From NCBI GenBank assembly GCA_021819825.1, contig JAKAEZ010000013.1, positions 1 to 64,000 on the forward strand: a stretch of DNA of 64,000 bases, read 5' to 3'. Numbering within the stretch: position 1 is the stretch's first letter; each line of letters starts with the position of its first letter. Shown in pieces: positions 1 to 9,896 of this stretch. Source of the stretch: Planctomycetota bacterium. GTDB lineage: Bacteria > Planctomycetota > Phycisphaerae > WQYP01. Made by a program: the position numbers and the translations under genes. The notes beneath the pieces are model-generated. The model was not told the origin of the DNA. It searched no databases and worked only from the letters and a program-made list of their open reading frames with translations.

Positions 1-151
1 ATCAGAATGATGCTTGCCACTCAATTGCTAACGCTTCGCTACACAGGCCAGCACACCTAAACCCGCGCTAACGGGCCACAGGGCCGGCTTCGCGTCTTGC
101 CGACGTCCAATCCTGTGAAACCAGCTACGCCCCCCTATATTCTCTCGGCCA

Positions 152-1828
152 TTACTTGGACGGGCTCCTAAGGAGAATTGTTTCCGCGAAACGGATAACC
201 TCGAGAAGATCGCGGAACGTTTCCTCGTCAAGACTCTGGCCATGTCGCTTGAATTCCATTTCCAGCTGCCGCAATTGCTGTAGGGTCAGCGGGCTGGAGA
301 GACGATGGGCATCTCCCCTCCACCGTCCTAAGAGCTTAAGGGCGATTCCCCGAAGGGCTGGCTTCGTTGATGCTGCACATCCTATCAGCAGCGGGGCGCT
401 GTCCCACCATGGGAGCTTTGCGATTAGAGAAAGCAGAATATGTTGGCTATGCTCATATTCCGCAAATTGAAGATGAACGCGAATCTGATCGGCGGGTATA
501 TGGATTCTTCTTGCCACAATTACGTTACGAGCCGTTTTTGCCACGGATGGTGAGCGGTCGAGCAGTGCATCAGAAAAGGCGATTTGGAATCCAGTAGCAT
601 CCAAGCGCCCCAGTGCGCTAATTGCCGCCCGCCTGACGGACGGCATTGGGTGCGATAGGTAACCTGCAATCTGCTGTGAATCCTCCTTTTCACCTGTCTC
701 GCCCAGTCCGGCAATGACGAACGGCCGTGCCGAAGCGTGCTGCTGGCTCAGCTCGCGACGGTAAACCGGGGCAAACTCCCCCACACCACAACCGCGCAGA
801 TAGAATCTGGCAATGCTCCGTAGTGAGGCGTGTCGATCTAAAACCGCCGCCGTGAGGTGCGGGGTGGCCACATCGGGAAATCGCTCAGCGAGCTCCGTTA
901 GCGCCAACGCCCTAACAGGGGGAAGCCTATCCCGCAGCGCCATCTGCAGAGTTCTGCAAAGTGAGGCTCCCTTCACCTCTCCACACAATCCCCGGAGTGC
1001 CATGAGCCGGACGGTTCCATCCGCCGAACCCAACGCCTCTCTCAATATTTGCGTGGATGTGTTGCATGGCCGAGCCTCCATGACAACTGACATCGCCGCG
1101 CGTCGCACTTGCCGGTCGGAACCAGCAATAGCTTCGCCCAGAAAAGGAACGCAATCTGGCGCAGCCAATGTTTTCCGGATGCGTTGAAGGATGTCCTCGC
1201 CATCTCGGCGGCCTTGGCGTTCCAATGATTCCAGCAAGGGGAGGCAACGGACCAATTGGCGCGAATATTCCTTCATGATTCGATACGACGTGGCAGCGAT
1301 TGCAATTGACCTTACTTCCGGAACCCAATCATTAATGCGGAGAAGCAGGAACGGCAATTCCATCCCGGTATATTGGTTGGCAAGGTACCTTACAGCAGCC
1401 TCACGGACATATCCGTTTCTGTTGCAGGAAAGCACACCCGCAGCACCAACGGGTAACTGGGAAAGCAGCGGAGGGGGGCCGCAGGCCCGCCACTCAGCAG
1501 TCCCTCGAATAATCTTGTCAAGTTTGGCGATCTCAATTGCCGTGCAGGACGCAACCAATTGGTTGGTTGCATTTCCCGCCGCCTGCGCGAGCCAATAGGA
1601 TTCATGGAAAAGCAGGTCGTAAATTCCCGGAACTGCCGCAGGCTCACCGGATGCACCAATGGATTTCAGCAAATCCTCCGCGCAGCGAGGCCAATCCAAG
1701 TTTGCGCTGCCATTGTAGAGCAGCGAGCGCAGACTTTCTAGGAGATTTCGGGTCGTTTCGCTGAGCGATCGCATATAAAGGAGTATACTCAAAGCTGGCA
1801 CAGCCAGCCAGATCGCAGTGAGCTTCAT
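152..1828 (-). CDS. HEAT-repeat-like membrane-anchored protein
   Basis: Long minus ORF (152..2095). Likely start at 1828 (MKLTAIWLAVPALSILLYM, N-terminal TM), followed by repeated HEAT-like helices (e.g. VRRAAISALGRL, VRLMALRGL). Confidence 0.7.
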   Translation of the reverse strand: MKLTAIWLAVPALSILLYMRSLSETTRNLLESLRSLLYNGSANLDWPRCAEDLLKSIGASGEPAAVPGIYDLLFHESYWLAQAAGNATNQLVASCTAIEIAKLDKIIRGTAEWRACGPPPLLSQLPVGAAGVLSCNRNGYVREAAVRYLANQYTGMELPFLLLRINDWVPEVRSIAIAATSYRIMKEYSRQLVRCLPLLESLERQGRRDGEDILQRIRKTLAAPDCVPFLGEAIAGSDRQVRRAAMSVVMEARPCNTSTQILREALGSADGTVRLMALRGLCGEVKGASLCRTLQMALRDRLPPVRALALTELAERFPDVATPHLTAAVLDRHASLRSIARFYLRGCGVGEFAPVYRRELSQQHASARPFVIAGLGETGEKEDSQQIAGYLSHPMPSVRRAAISALGRLDATGFQIAFSDALLDRSPSVAKTARNVIVARRIHIPADQIRVHLQFAEYEHSQHILLSLIAKLPWWDSAPLLIGCAASTKPALRGIALKLLGRWRGDAHRLSSPLTLQQLRQLEMEFKRHGQSLDEETFRDLLEVIRFAETILLRSPSK

Positions 1829-2003
1829 TATCAGTCTCTGCAAGTGGCTCAGGTGCAGCGTCACCAACAAACGAAAAGGAATGGCTCCGCAAGCGGTGGG
1901 CGGGCCGTCGCTCTTTTTAACTCCCAGCGAACACAACGTTGCGGACGGTGCATTTTTCGCTTCAGTTGCCCCGTCGATGGTCTTAGCGCTCGACATGCCG
2001 ATG

Positions 2004-2255
2004 CTATTGGGCAAAAGGCCCGAACCCGCGTGGGGTGGACGGCCCCAGCGGTGCCTGCCCGTCGTTGTTGGCATTACCCTGTGGGGGAAATCCATGGCTC
2101 CCCGTCATACCGTCATAATACGAGGGGGAAGTCCGCGTGCCCCAGCCTCGTGCCTCCGGAGCAGCATAGTTGTGGTTCGCCGACTGGCTGCAACCAGCGA
2201 GGCAAAAGAGTACCAGCGACGCCCCAATGAGCCAGCGGATGAAGAAGTCGTACAT
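2004..2255 (-). CDS. small putative lipoprotein
   Basis: 83 aa ORF with signal peptide and lipobox-like LAGC (MYDFFIRWLIGASLVLFCLAGCSQS). Confidence 0.5.
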   Translation of the reverse strand: MYDFFIRWLIGASLVLFCLAGCSQSANHNYAAPEARGWGTRTSPSYYDGMTGSHGFPPQGNANNDGQAPLGPSTPRGFGPFAQ

Positions 2256-2442
2256 CGCCTTTCTCCAGCTCGGATGACAATGAATCGTTCGCGGCTGTGC
2301 GGCCAGCCAAGGCCGCCGCGAACCGGCTTGGAGGCAGCCTATTCCGCGCCGAATGAAAAGTCAATTAACTGTCAAATTCAGTGTAAAATTCAGCCTGCCA
2401 CGGCCGCTTGGCGCAGCCAATTTTCACGGTCATATGGCTTGG

Positions 2443-5400
2443 CTAAGACGATGACGCATTGACCAATTCGGCCAATGATCGGTAATCGACTTTTCCGGTT
2501 CCCAGGATTGGTAATTGGTCCAGGCGCACAATGGCGCGGATGTGGTGCAAGCCGGAGAGGCCGGCTTCGCGGATTGCGGCGTTGACTTCTGATCGGTCTA
2601 ACTGCCGCGTGGTGGCCAGCACCAGTTCAGGCGTGTCATTCTCGGTCGTTGCCACAACGGCCAACGCCGGCGAACTATCGGGCGGGGCGGGAAACTTGCG
2701 TTCCAGAACTTCTTCTATCGCCGGCAGGGAAACCATCTCTCCACCGAGTTTGATGAAGCGCTTTAATCTTCCGGCAAATGTCAGCACACCAGCGGCATCC
2801 GCACGGATCAGATCGCCCGTGCGATACCAGGTTTCACCGTCCCATTGCACAAAGGGCGATTGCGTTTGATCACCCAGATATCCCTTAAAAATACTTGGCC
2901 CGCGCACCAGCAGCATTCCCGGCTGATCTGGGGCACAGCGTTGCCGCGTTTCTTCATTGATAATGGCCCACTTAATGGAAGGCAGTGGCATGCCGATGCT
3001 GCCGGGACGAATATCATTTTCCCGGGCCACTGAAACAAAGGGCGAACATTCCGTAATGCCGTAGCCTTCTAAAATAGAGGCTTGCGGGCAGGCTTTTTTT
3101 AAGGCATCGTATACGCTTTGCGGGCATTTCTCCGCTCCGGTGACACAGATTCTCAGAGCGGATAATGAATCCGGCTTGCTGCCGCGAACAATGTTGGCCA
3201 GGAATGTCGGCGTGCCCAGGAGAATCGAAGCGCGGTAGTTTTCAATGACACGAACCAATGCCGAGACATCATTGGGATTGGGGTAGTGCACAACTTTAGC
3301 TCCCGCTAAAATCGGCACAAGCATGGCGGCATTTAACCCGAAGGAATGAAACGGCGGCAGCATACCCAAAAAGCAGTCGCTGCGGCGAATGTGAAAACTT
3401 GCCAGCGCGTCACGCATGTTCACCAGCAGGTTTTCATGACTTAGCGGCACAGCTTTGGGAAGTGCTTCCGAGCCACTGGTAAATAATATGACAGCCGTTT
3501 CAGAGCCTGCAACCTGATTCAGCGGCTGCCAGTAAAACTTTCCTTTGATCGCGGCCCTTAACTTCGCCCATTTTCCCAGTGATCCAGCGAGTTTTTCCAG
3601 CGGTACCATCCGGTCATTCAAGCTTGAAAAATCCATCCCCTGCGCCGCCAGGCGGCTTAATAGGGCCTGGGCGGTCAGCACGCGCTGCACCTCGGCAATT
3701 TCTAAAGCGTGGGCGATATTGCGTACACCGGTAGTCCAATTCAGCATGACCGGTATTTTTCCGGAAAACAGCACCGCCAGAAATACCGTATCAGCCGCCA
3801 CCGAAGCCGGCAGCATAATGCCGACCCGTTGCCCCGGAAATTTCATAATTTCTTCACGCAACGCGAAAATGGACGTGATTAAATCACGGTAGGTTTTGCT
3901 GCCCCGCTGTATATCAGCCACCGCAACCTGATCCGGGTGCATCCGGGCTTGTGCCAGAAATACTTCCTGAATCGTTTTGCCCGGCGGCAATTGTACGCGC
4001 TGGGTTCCGCGTGCCTGAAACCAGCGGGATTCAGGCATGGGAACGGCGGATTCTTTGCGTGCGGCCGCCAGTTGCCCGCACGCCGCCAGCATGACATCAT
4101 GAACCGTTTCCAGCGATTCCACGGCCGGCACCGTAACACCGAACTCTTTTTCCAACCAGGCGATTACGTCCATAATCGCCAGGCTGTCCATGCCCAGGTC
4201 CCGCGCTAATAATTGATCGCCCGTCAGAGTCTTCATGCCGGTCAATTCACCAAGATACTCCAGCACGATTTTTTGCGTAGCCGGTGCAACAGGTTCGCTT
4301 GGGGGATGCGGCCGGCGAGCCGTTGCGGGAATATCACGCGGGCCGCTGCGGTCCCAGATGCTGTACGGCACATACCGCGCGGGCGGCGCTTCCTGATTAT
4401 AAAAGCTTTCCATATACCGGTTCATTTCGGATCGTGTGCCGCGACGGGGAAAATCATCCGGCTGATGAAAGGTGATTTGCACCTGCCGCTTGGGCGCAAA
4501 AAATATCCCGCTGGCTAATAAATCCATCAGATGGGCCTTAAATGCGCGACCAAGCCTGGGGGCCGCACCGGTGCCCCACCCAAAACTGCTGCCCCATAAG
4601 CCTGTGGTTCGCACCAGCACCACGCGCACATCCGGCAACTGCGCCAAGATGCGTTCAACCGCACTGGCACTGCCCAGATCAGTTACCTGTTCCCGCATTA
4701 ACCGCCCCGCCGGGTACAGCAGAATATTATCCCCCTGCCGCAGCGCTTCCACGCACCGCGCGATAGCCAGTTGCACGCGATCCGCTTTGCCGTGTTCAAT
4801 GCTGGACATTTCCGGTATGGGCAGAACACCCACGGTGCCAACCAGTGCTTTTACCAGCGGATGACGAAGTTGATCTTCCGCAGTTAAGGGTCGCACCGCT
4901 ACATACCGGTGCAAATGAGCGACCATAATAATCGGATCAATTAACGCCGGATGATTGGGCAGAAAGAGTATTCCGCTGTGGCCGGTTTTTTTAATCTCGG
5001 TCACACCATTCAAGGTTATGCGATAGCGCAGGCGCAAAATCACCCGCGCCAACAGGCACCACAACCGCCCGGCCCAGTTCGTTTTGCCGCCAGTGCGCTG
5101 GGGATCGCTGCATGCGAAAGCCACGCCAATAATGGCCGCTGCCATTATCGTCAACACGCCCGAAGCCAGAAACACCTGTGTAGGTACCAGACCGTTCTGT
5201 AAAGGTATATACAACATACTGCCCATAAGAATACCCGCAAATGATGCAAACCACGCGGCGGCAATGACCTGTCCCCGCACAGCGGCAGCCGGCCGCACCT
5301 GGAAAAAACTCTCCAGCGGCACCATGATAAACCCACCGGCAATTCCTGACCCGCCCAGGGCCAGAAGCACATAAATGAGTTTCACCGCGTGCGGCAACAA

Positions 5401-6660
5401 TGGTGCCGCCCCGATGCCGCACAGAAATATTGCCAACGCTCCCATCGCCGGCGCGGTGGCGCGATGTCCATTCTCTCTGGAAATAAATTTGCCGGCGGCC
5501 AGACTTCCCACCACAATTCCCAGCAATTCCGCCAATGCCAGATAACTGGTGGTGGCGTCATTGAGGCCAAACTGTACCAGCCCCATTTTGTTAATGACCA
5601 GTATCTGCAAGGCCGCAATGAACCAGAAATAAGTGTTGGCAAGGATCGCGGTTATTAATATTCGATCCGTGCGCAGGAGCCACAAATCCCGAAGCGAATT
5701 CACGGGGCCTCCCCGTGGAAACTTGGCGGCGGGGTTCGCGGCGGGCCGACCCGGCACGGCAAAGCTGATCATAAACCCCAGTATGGAAATGCCCACCAAC
5801 GATGCGGCCACAATAATTCTTCCAAGTGGATACGCACCGATATGCCCGCGGCACGTCAGCGCTATTCCCGCCAGCACCACGCCCAGGAGTATCGCGGCGG
5901 TAGTGGCGGCTTTGAGCCGTGCGTTGGCCTTGATAACGTACCATTCGGGATAAACATCCGGAATGGATCCCACTAAAGCGGGACCGAAAATAGTCGCCTG
6001 CAGCGCCATGAGGAAAATGACCGCCATGATCAGAAACCAGTTCAGCGTCAGAACTCCCACGGCTGCCACAGTCAACAATACTAATTCCAGGGCCTTTGAG
6101 CCGATGACCACATGCTTGCGGGAAAAGCGATCCGCCATCCAACCGGCTGGCGCGGAGAAAAATAAAAATGGAATGGTAAAGAACGTCGCAATCCATCCCT
6201 GCAAATGGGCTAGTGCCCTGTTCCGGCCATAATTACGGGTTGACGGAGGGCCAAGGGGTTGTGGGCGCGAAGCGAGGAGGATTGCGTATGGATGCATACG
6301 TTGACGACGAGCGACAAAGCCCGCGGCCCCTTGGCCCCCGCCCGAAGGGTTGGCCTTAAACCGGCCATCTGCGGCGTCGCGTCGGCTCAAGGGGTTTACG
6401 AACCCGGTTCTCGCCGCCGACTCCTTGCATCTGGCCGGTTTAAGGCCAATCAACCCGTAATTATGGCCGGAACAGGGCACTTGGCCATGGGAAACTGCCA
6501 GGAGGCTCACCGCCTGCTTCATGAAATTGTCATTAAAATTTCCCAGCGAATAAGCGCCCGCCATGGCGATAAAACGCGAACGCCCTTGGCGAATCTGATG
6601 GGTCTGATTGGCAGTTGTAATCTGGGGTTTGTCCGGGAATTCAGCAACGGTCATTTTCAA
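2443..6660 (-). CDS. MFS transporter / 1-acyl-glycerophosphate acyltransferase / acyl carrier / AMP-dependent acyl-ACP ligase fusion (LplT-Aas-like)
   Basis: 1405 aa ORF: MFS segment (GWMADRFSRK), PlsC-like acyltransferase (LFLPNHPALIDPI), ACP-like segment with DSL (LGMDSLAIMDVI), AMP-binding motifs (ILFTSGSEALPKAVPLSH; EGYGITECSP; YRTGD). Confidence 0.85.
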   Translation of the reverse strand: MKMTVAEFPDKPQITTANQTHQIRQGRSRFIAMAGAYSLGNFNDNFMKQAVSLLAVSHGQVPCSGHNYGLIGLKPARCKESAARTGFVNPLSRRDAADGRFKANPSGGGQGAAGFVARRQRMHPYAILLASRPQPLGPPSTRNYGRNRALAHLQGWIATFFTIPFLFFSAPAGWMADRFSRKHVVIGSKALELVLLTVAAVGVLTLNWFLIMAVIFLMALQATIFGPALVGSIPDVYPEWYVIKANARLKAATTAAILLGVVLAGIALTCRGHIGAYPLGRIIVAASLVGISILGFMISFAVPGRPAANPAAKFPRGGPVNSLRDLWLLRTDRILITAILANTYFWFIAALQILVINKMGLVQFGLNDATTSYLALAELLGIVVGSLAAGKFISRENGHRATAPAMGALAIFLCGIGAAPLLPHAVKLIYVLLALGGSGIAGGFIMVPLESFFQVRPAAAVRGQVIAAAWFASFAGILMGSMLYIPLQNGLVPTQVFLASGVLTIMAAAIIGVAFACSDPQRTGGKTNWAGRLWCLLARVILRLRYRITLNGVTEIKKTGHSGILFLPNHPALIDPIIMVAHLHRYVAVRPLTAEDQLRHPLVKALVGTVGVLPIPEMSSIEHGKADRVQLAIARCVEALRQGDNILLYPAGRLMREQVTDLGSASAVERILAQLPDVRVVLVRTTGLWGSSFGWGTGAAPRLGRAFKAHLMDLLASGIFFAPKRQVQITFHQPDDFPRRGTRSEMNRYMESFYNQEAPPARYVPYSIWDRSGPRDIPATARRPHPPSEPVAPATQKIVLEYLGELTGMKTLTGDQLLARDLGMDSLAIMDVIAWLEKEFGVTVPAVESLETVHDVMLAACGQLAAARKESAVPMPESRWFQARGTQRVQLPPGKTIQEVFLAQARMHPDQVAVADIQRGSKTYRDLITSIFALREEIMKFPGQRVGIMLPASVAADTVFLAVLFSGKIPVMLNWTTGVRNIAHALEIAEVQRVLTAQALLSRLAAQGMDFSSLNDRMVPLEKLAGSLGKWAKLRAAIKGKFYWQPLNQVAGSETAVILFTSGSEALPKAVPLSHENLLVNMRDALASFHIRRSDCFLGMLPPFHSFGLNAAMLVPILAGAKVVHYPNPNDVSALVRVIENYRASILLGTPTFLANIVRGSKPDSLSALRICVTGAEKCPQSVYDALKKACPQASILEGYGITECSPFVSVARENDIRPGSIGMPLPSIKWAIINEETRQRCAPDQPGMLLVRGPSIFKGYLGDQTQSPFVQWDGETWYRTGDLIRADAAGVLTFAGRLKRFIKLGGEMVSLPAIEEVLERKFPAPPDSSPALAVVATTENDTPELVLATTRQLDRSEVNAAIREAGLSGLHHIRAIVRLDQLPILGTGKVDYRSLAELVNASSS
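6212..6481. repeat. 270-bp palindromic element with perfect 32-bp terminal inverted repeats, inserted in frame in the MFS domain
   Basis: AGTGCCCTGTTCCGGCCATAATTACGGGTTGA (6212-6243) is the exact reverse complement of 6450-6481. Internal inverted pairs: GGCCAAGGGG (6249-6258)/CCCCTTGGCC, and GGCCTTAAACCGGCCA/TGGCCGGTTTAAGGCC. Confidence 0.9.
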
Positions 6661-6933
6661 ACTCCGATCTATCGCTCGCCACCCTCGGCGTGCGATAGAC
6701 TAGAGAATACAAACCACGTGCCGGACATATTAAAGTCCATAAACCAAGTATATAAAAGAGCTTATGATCATTGATCCGAAAACAGTGTTTTCAGGTATAT
6801 ACACTAAATGCACAGCCTACATACATCCAATGTATGTCGCTTTCCTTGCTGATGAGCTGCACCGGCGTGCCACGCACTTCCATTTCCCGGCACAGTGTGC
6901 ACTATCCGTGGGCATTGATCGGCGGACCGTATT

Positions 6934-8583
6934 TTAATTCGCAGCCGGCGATAACTGTAAAAGCATAACCCGGTTGGTCCGCATCGGAACGCTGTACGTC
7001 CAGTCACCGCTGGCGGTGACGGTAACGATTTTTTTTATCACCGGTTTATTGGTTGTGGACCGGCGCAAAATTCCAAGTTGACGCGCCGTTAAATGGGCCG
7101 GCCTGCCCCATTTCTGATAAATCGTGTAGGCGTCATCATGGCGATATCCGACTTCATGTATCCGCAGCATATATTTCCCAGCCTTGAGATGTGCCACGCG
7201 CAAAGAAATCGTGCGTGCCGGCGCGGACGGATGCGGAGCCGCAAAAAATACGTCATCGCGCGCTGTTTGTTTAGGCCAACGGTAGCTCCAGGCAAGCAAG
7301 GATACGCCGCCATGTCGTACAACGGCGATAGAGTCGGGGTCGTGGGTAGCAAGTTGCCGACCATGAAGGTCATGAAGGAATTCCAGCGCAAAGAAGGTGG
7401 GCTTACGGATACCTTCCGGATTGAAAATTCCGAAACCACCCTCAAAGGGCAACGTCTGTGGCCCGTCCTCCTCAAATATGTCCGATAGCGCCCAATAAGA
7501 CAAAATCGGCGCAGGATTTTTCATGGAGTGCATCTGTTCCAGTAGCCACACAGCCTGAAAATAGCTGTCATGCACGGCATCACGACTGGAGTATGACGGC
7601 CCCCATTCGCTGATAAACAGCGGTAACTGCGGCATTGCGGAGTGGTGTATTTTGGCCCACGTCGCATCAATACCGCCGGCAATGGCATCCGGCCTTGCGG
7701 AAACACGCAGCCCTTTGCGCTTGCCCGGCCACGGGTGAGGGCCGCAGCCGTAAGTGTGGCTGGAAATAAAATCCAAAGGAAGATGTTCTTTATGGCACGT
7801 GGCGATAAATCGCGAGATCCAACCCAGGCCCGCGGTGGCCGGTCCGCCTACCCGAAGTTTGGGATCGACCGCTTTAATTGCGCGTGACGTTGTCGCATAG
7901 AGTTTCATGTACGATTGGAAAGTTCCCTTCCAAAACCCGATATTCGGTTCGTTCCAGACCTCGAAATACCACGTCTCAACATTCTTGCGACCAAAACGCG
8001 CTTCAAGATTCCGCACCAATCCAGTGATCAACTTCCCCCATTGGCGATAATGCTTCGGTGGAGTAATGTTTCCTTTGTAATAAAAGATCGTCGCCTTTCC
8101 CGAGGCCAACGCATCAGGCATAAAGCCTAATTCAACCAGGGGCTTGACGCCGGCCTTGAGCATCATCGCGTAGAGCTGGTCAATTTTACGCCAGTTATAA
8201 ACCAGTTTGCCTTGCTTGTTGCGGATCACAACTTTCATGTCGTCATCCAGTAGGCCGTGAAACCGCATATAGGCAATACCACAGTCCCGGTGTGCCTCGG
8301 CCAATTGTCGCATGGTTTCCGGATTCATCTCATTGGCCGCATGATCGCCGCCGATACATATATTTAATGGTGAATGGAACACCTTACCGGCATGCTGCGT
8401 ATCCAGGGATATAACGCGGGCGGCATCAACACGTGCCGCTATATTGAACGACAGGGCGATGATCAAAAGCAGCATCGATTTGAATGGAAAAGTATCTCGG
8501 AAACACCGCGGAACCACGTTAAGCAACATTTCTACTCCGGGGCAGTGACGCATACATACTCCTTTTGTGACCATTCCATGCAC
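6934..8583 (-). CDS. glycoside hydrolase (GH39-like, beta-xylosidase family)
   Basis: 549 aa; YMRFHGLLDDDM, WYFEVWNEPNIGFWKG (acid/base region), FISEWGPSY (nucleophile region), signal peptide. Confidence 0.75.
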   Translation of the reverse strand: MHGMVTKGVCMRHCPGVEMLLNVVPRCFRDTFPFKSMLLLIIALSFNIAARVDAARVISLDTQHAGKVFHSPLNICIGGDHAANEMNPETMRQLAEAHRDCGIAYMRFHGLLDDDMKVVIRNKQGKLVYNWRKIDQLYAMMLKAGVKPLVELGFMPDALASGKATIFYYKGNITPPKHYRQWGKLITGLVRNLEARFGRKNVETWYFEVWNEPNIGFWKGTFQSYMKLYATTSRAIKAVDPKLRVGGPATAGLGWISRFIATCHKEHLPLDFISSHTYGCGPHPWPGKRKGLRVSARPDAIAGGIDATWAKIHHSAMPQLPLFISEWGPSYSSRDAVHDSYFQAVWLLEQMHSMKNPAPILSYWALSDIFEEDGPQTLPFEGGFGIFNPEGIRKPTFFALEFLHDLHGRQLATHDPDSIAVVRHGGVSLLAWSYRWPKQTARDDVFFAAPHPSAPARTISLRVAHLKAGKYMLRIHEVGYRHDDAYTIYQKWGRPAHLTARQLGILRRSTTNKPVIKKIVTVTASGDWTYSVPMRTNRVMLLQLSPAAN

Positions 8584-8710
8584 GACGCGGGATATTGTAA
8601 TAGAGTTAAGGAATTACGCCTATGCGGAGTGTGACACGATGGGGGGTAACAATTATCATGCTTATTAATGTCTGGGATGCGTCATGATGATCCTGTTGAA
8701 CGGGTATACG

Positions 8711-9595
8711 ATGAGCTATGATTTATATTTCAAGGGTCGTGACTCGCAGGCGAAATTCAGGCTTGAGTCAGCCCGTGGATTTTTTGATCAGCGGAAGCAT
8801 TATGAACTCACCGACGCGCAGGCATCCTATAAAAACGAGGCCACAGGAGTTTATTTCAGTTTCAACTTTGAGGAAACTACAGATGGAGAACCGTCCGCGG
8901 CTCTGCCAATCACTTTTTGTCTGAATTTTTATCGTCCCCATATTTTTGGCCTTGAGGCTGAACTGGAGGTACGCGCCTTTGTCAAGGCTCTGAACCTGCT
9001 TGTCTCTGATCCGCAGATCGGCGGAATGGGGGAGGGCGAGTACTCGACCGAAGGCTTTTTGGCGGGCTGGAACATAGGTAACCGTTTTGCCTACAGCGCG
9101 GTTTCGCAAGGCCAACCCGATCTGAAGCCGCTGTTGCTTGCCACGGCCCAAATTGAAACTTGTTGGCGTTGGAACTTTGCCAAAACCAGCCTGCAGGAGC
9201 GCCTTGGCGATCAAGTTTTCGTGCCAAGGTATATGTTCGTGGAGCACGAGGGGAAGGCGATGAGAATGATCGTCTGGCCCGATGGGATTCCGACCACGAT
9301 ACCGGAGTCGGATGTAATCGCCATTCCGCGGAAGTCGATATTGGGCAAGAGGTTTTTTGGGCCAAAAGAAGACGTCGTATTCGTCCTATGGAATGATGTT
9401 CAACCGCTTCTTGAGCGGTTCCCCAAAAAACTGGAATCGCCGCCCTACTACTTTCTCAGCTATTCGGAGGCACCCGCGTCAGTGACGACGTGTATAAGAA
9501 AAATAAGACCCACTCTCCGAAAGCCAAATGGCGTAGCCATTGACAAGATTCTAAACTTGGAACTGATGGAAGAGGCAAGGAAGCAGGAGCAGTAA
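8711..9595 (+). CDS. hypothetical protein
   Basis: ORF of ~294 aa from MSYDLYFKGRD; no family recognised. Confidence 0.6.
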   Translation: MSYDLYFKGRDSQAKFRLESARGFFDQRKHYELTDAQASYKNEATGVYFSFNFEETTDGEPSAALPITFCLNFYRPHIFGLEAELEVRAFVKALNLLVSDPQIGGMGEGEYSTEGFLAGWNIGNRFAYSAVSQGQPDLKPLLLATAQIETCWRWNFAKTSLQERLGDQVFVPRYMFVEHEGKAMRMIVWPDGIPTTIPESDVIAIPRKSILGKRFFGPKEDVVFVLWNDVQPLLERFPKKLESPPYYFLSYSEAPASVTTCIRKIRPTLRKPNGVAIDKILNLELMEEARKQEQ

Positions 9596-9896
9596 CACGT
9601 TTCTGCCGGAAGCGGCTGCTTTCGAAAAAATAAGTAAAACGTGAACTTTTCATACGCGCCCCGCTGCCGCTGCTTCCGCTGTGCTTAACGCTTAAGGCGG
9701 TGCCTGGCACCATGTTCGCAGAGGCAACACACTAAGTGGCGTGCAAAGTGGCATCGGCGGCAGTCGGAGTTTTCGACCACCTCTGGTAAAGTAAGCGGGC
9801 GGGCATGGGATCATAGGGAAGGGCACTTGCAGGAGCGATTCCGAGGAGTGCCCGAATGAGCGTGATAGGCACCCCCGCTTTTCAGGAGCAAACATT

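Noticed and set aside
5591-6196. 201-aa alternative-frame ORF within the MFS gene
   Set aside because: Same strand, wrong frame of a clear transporter sequence.
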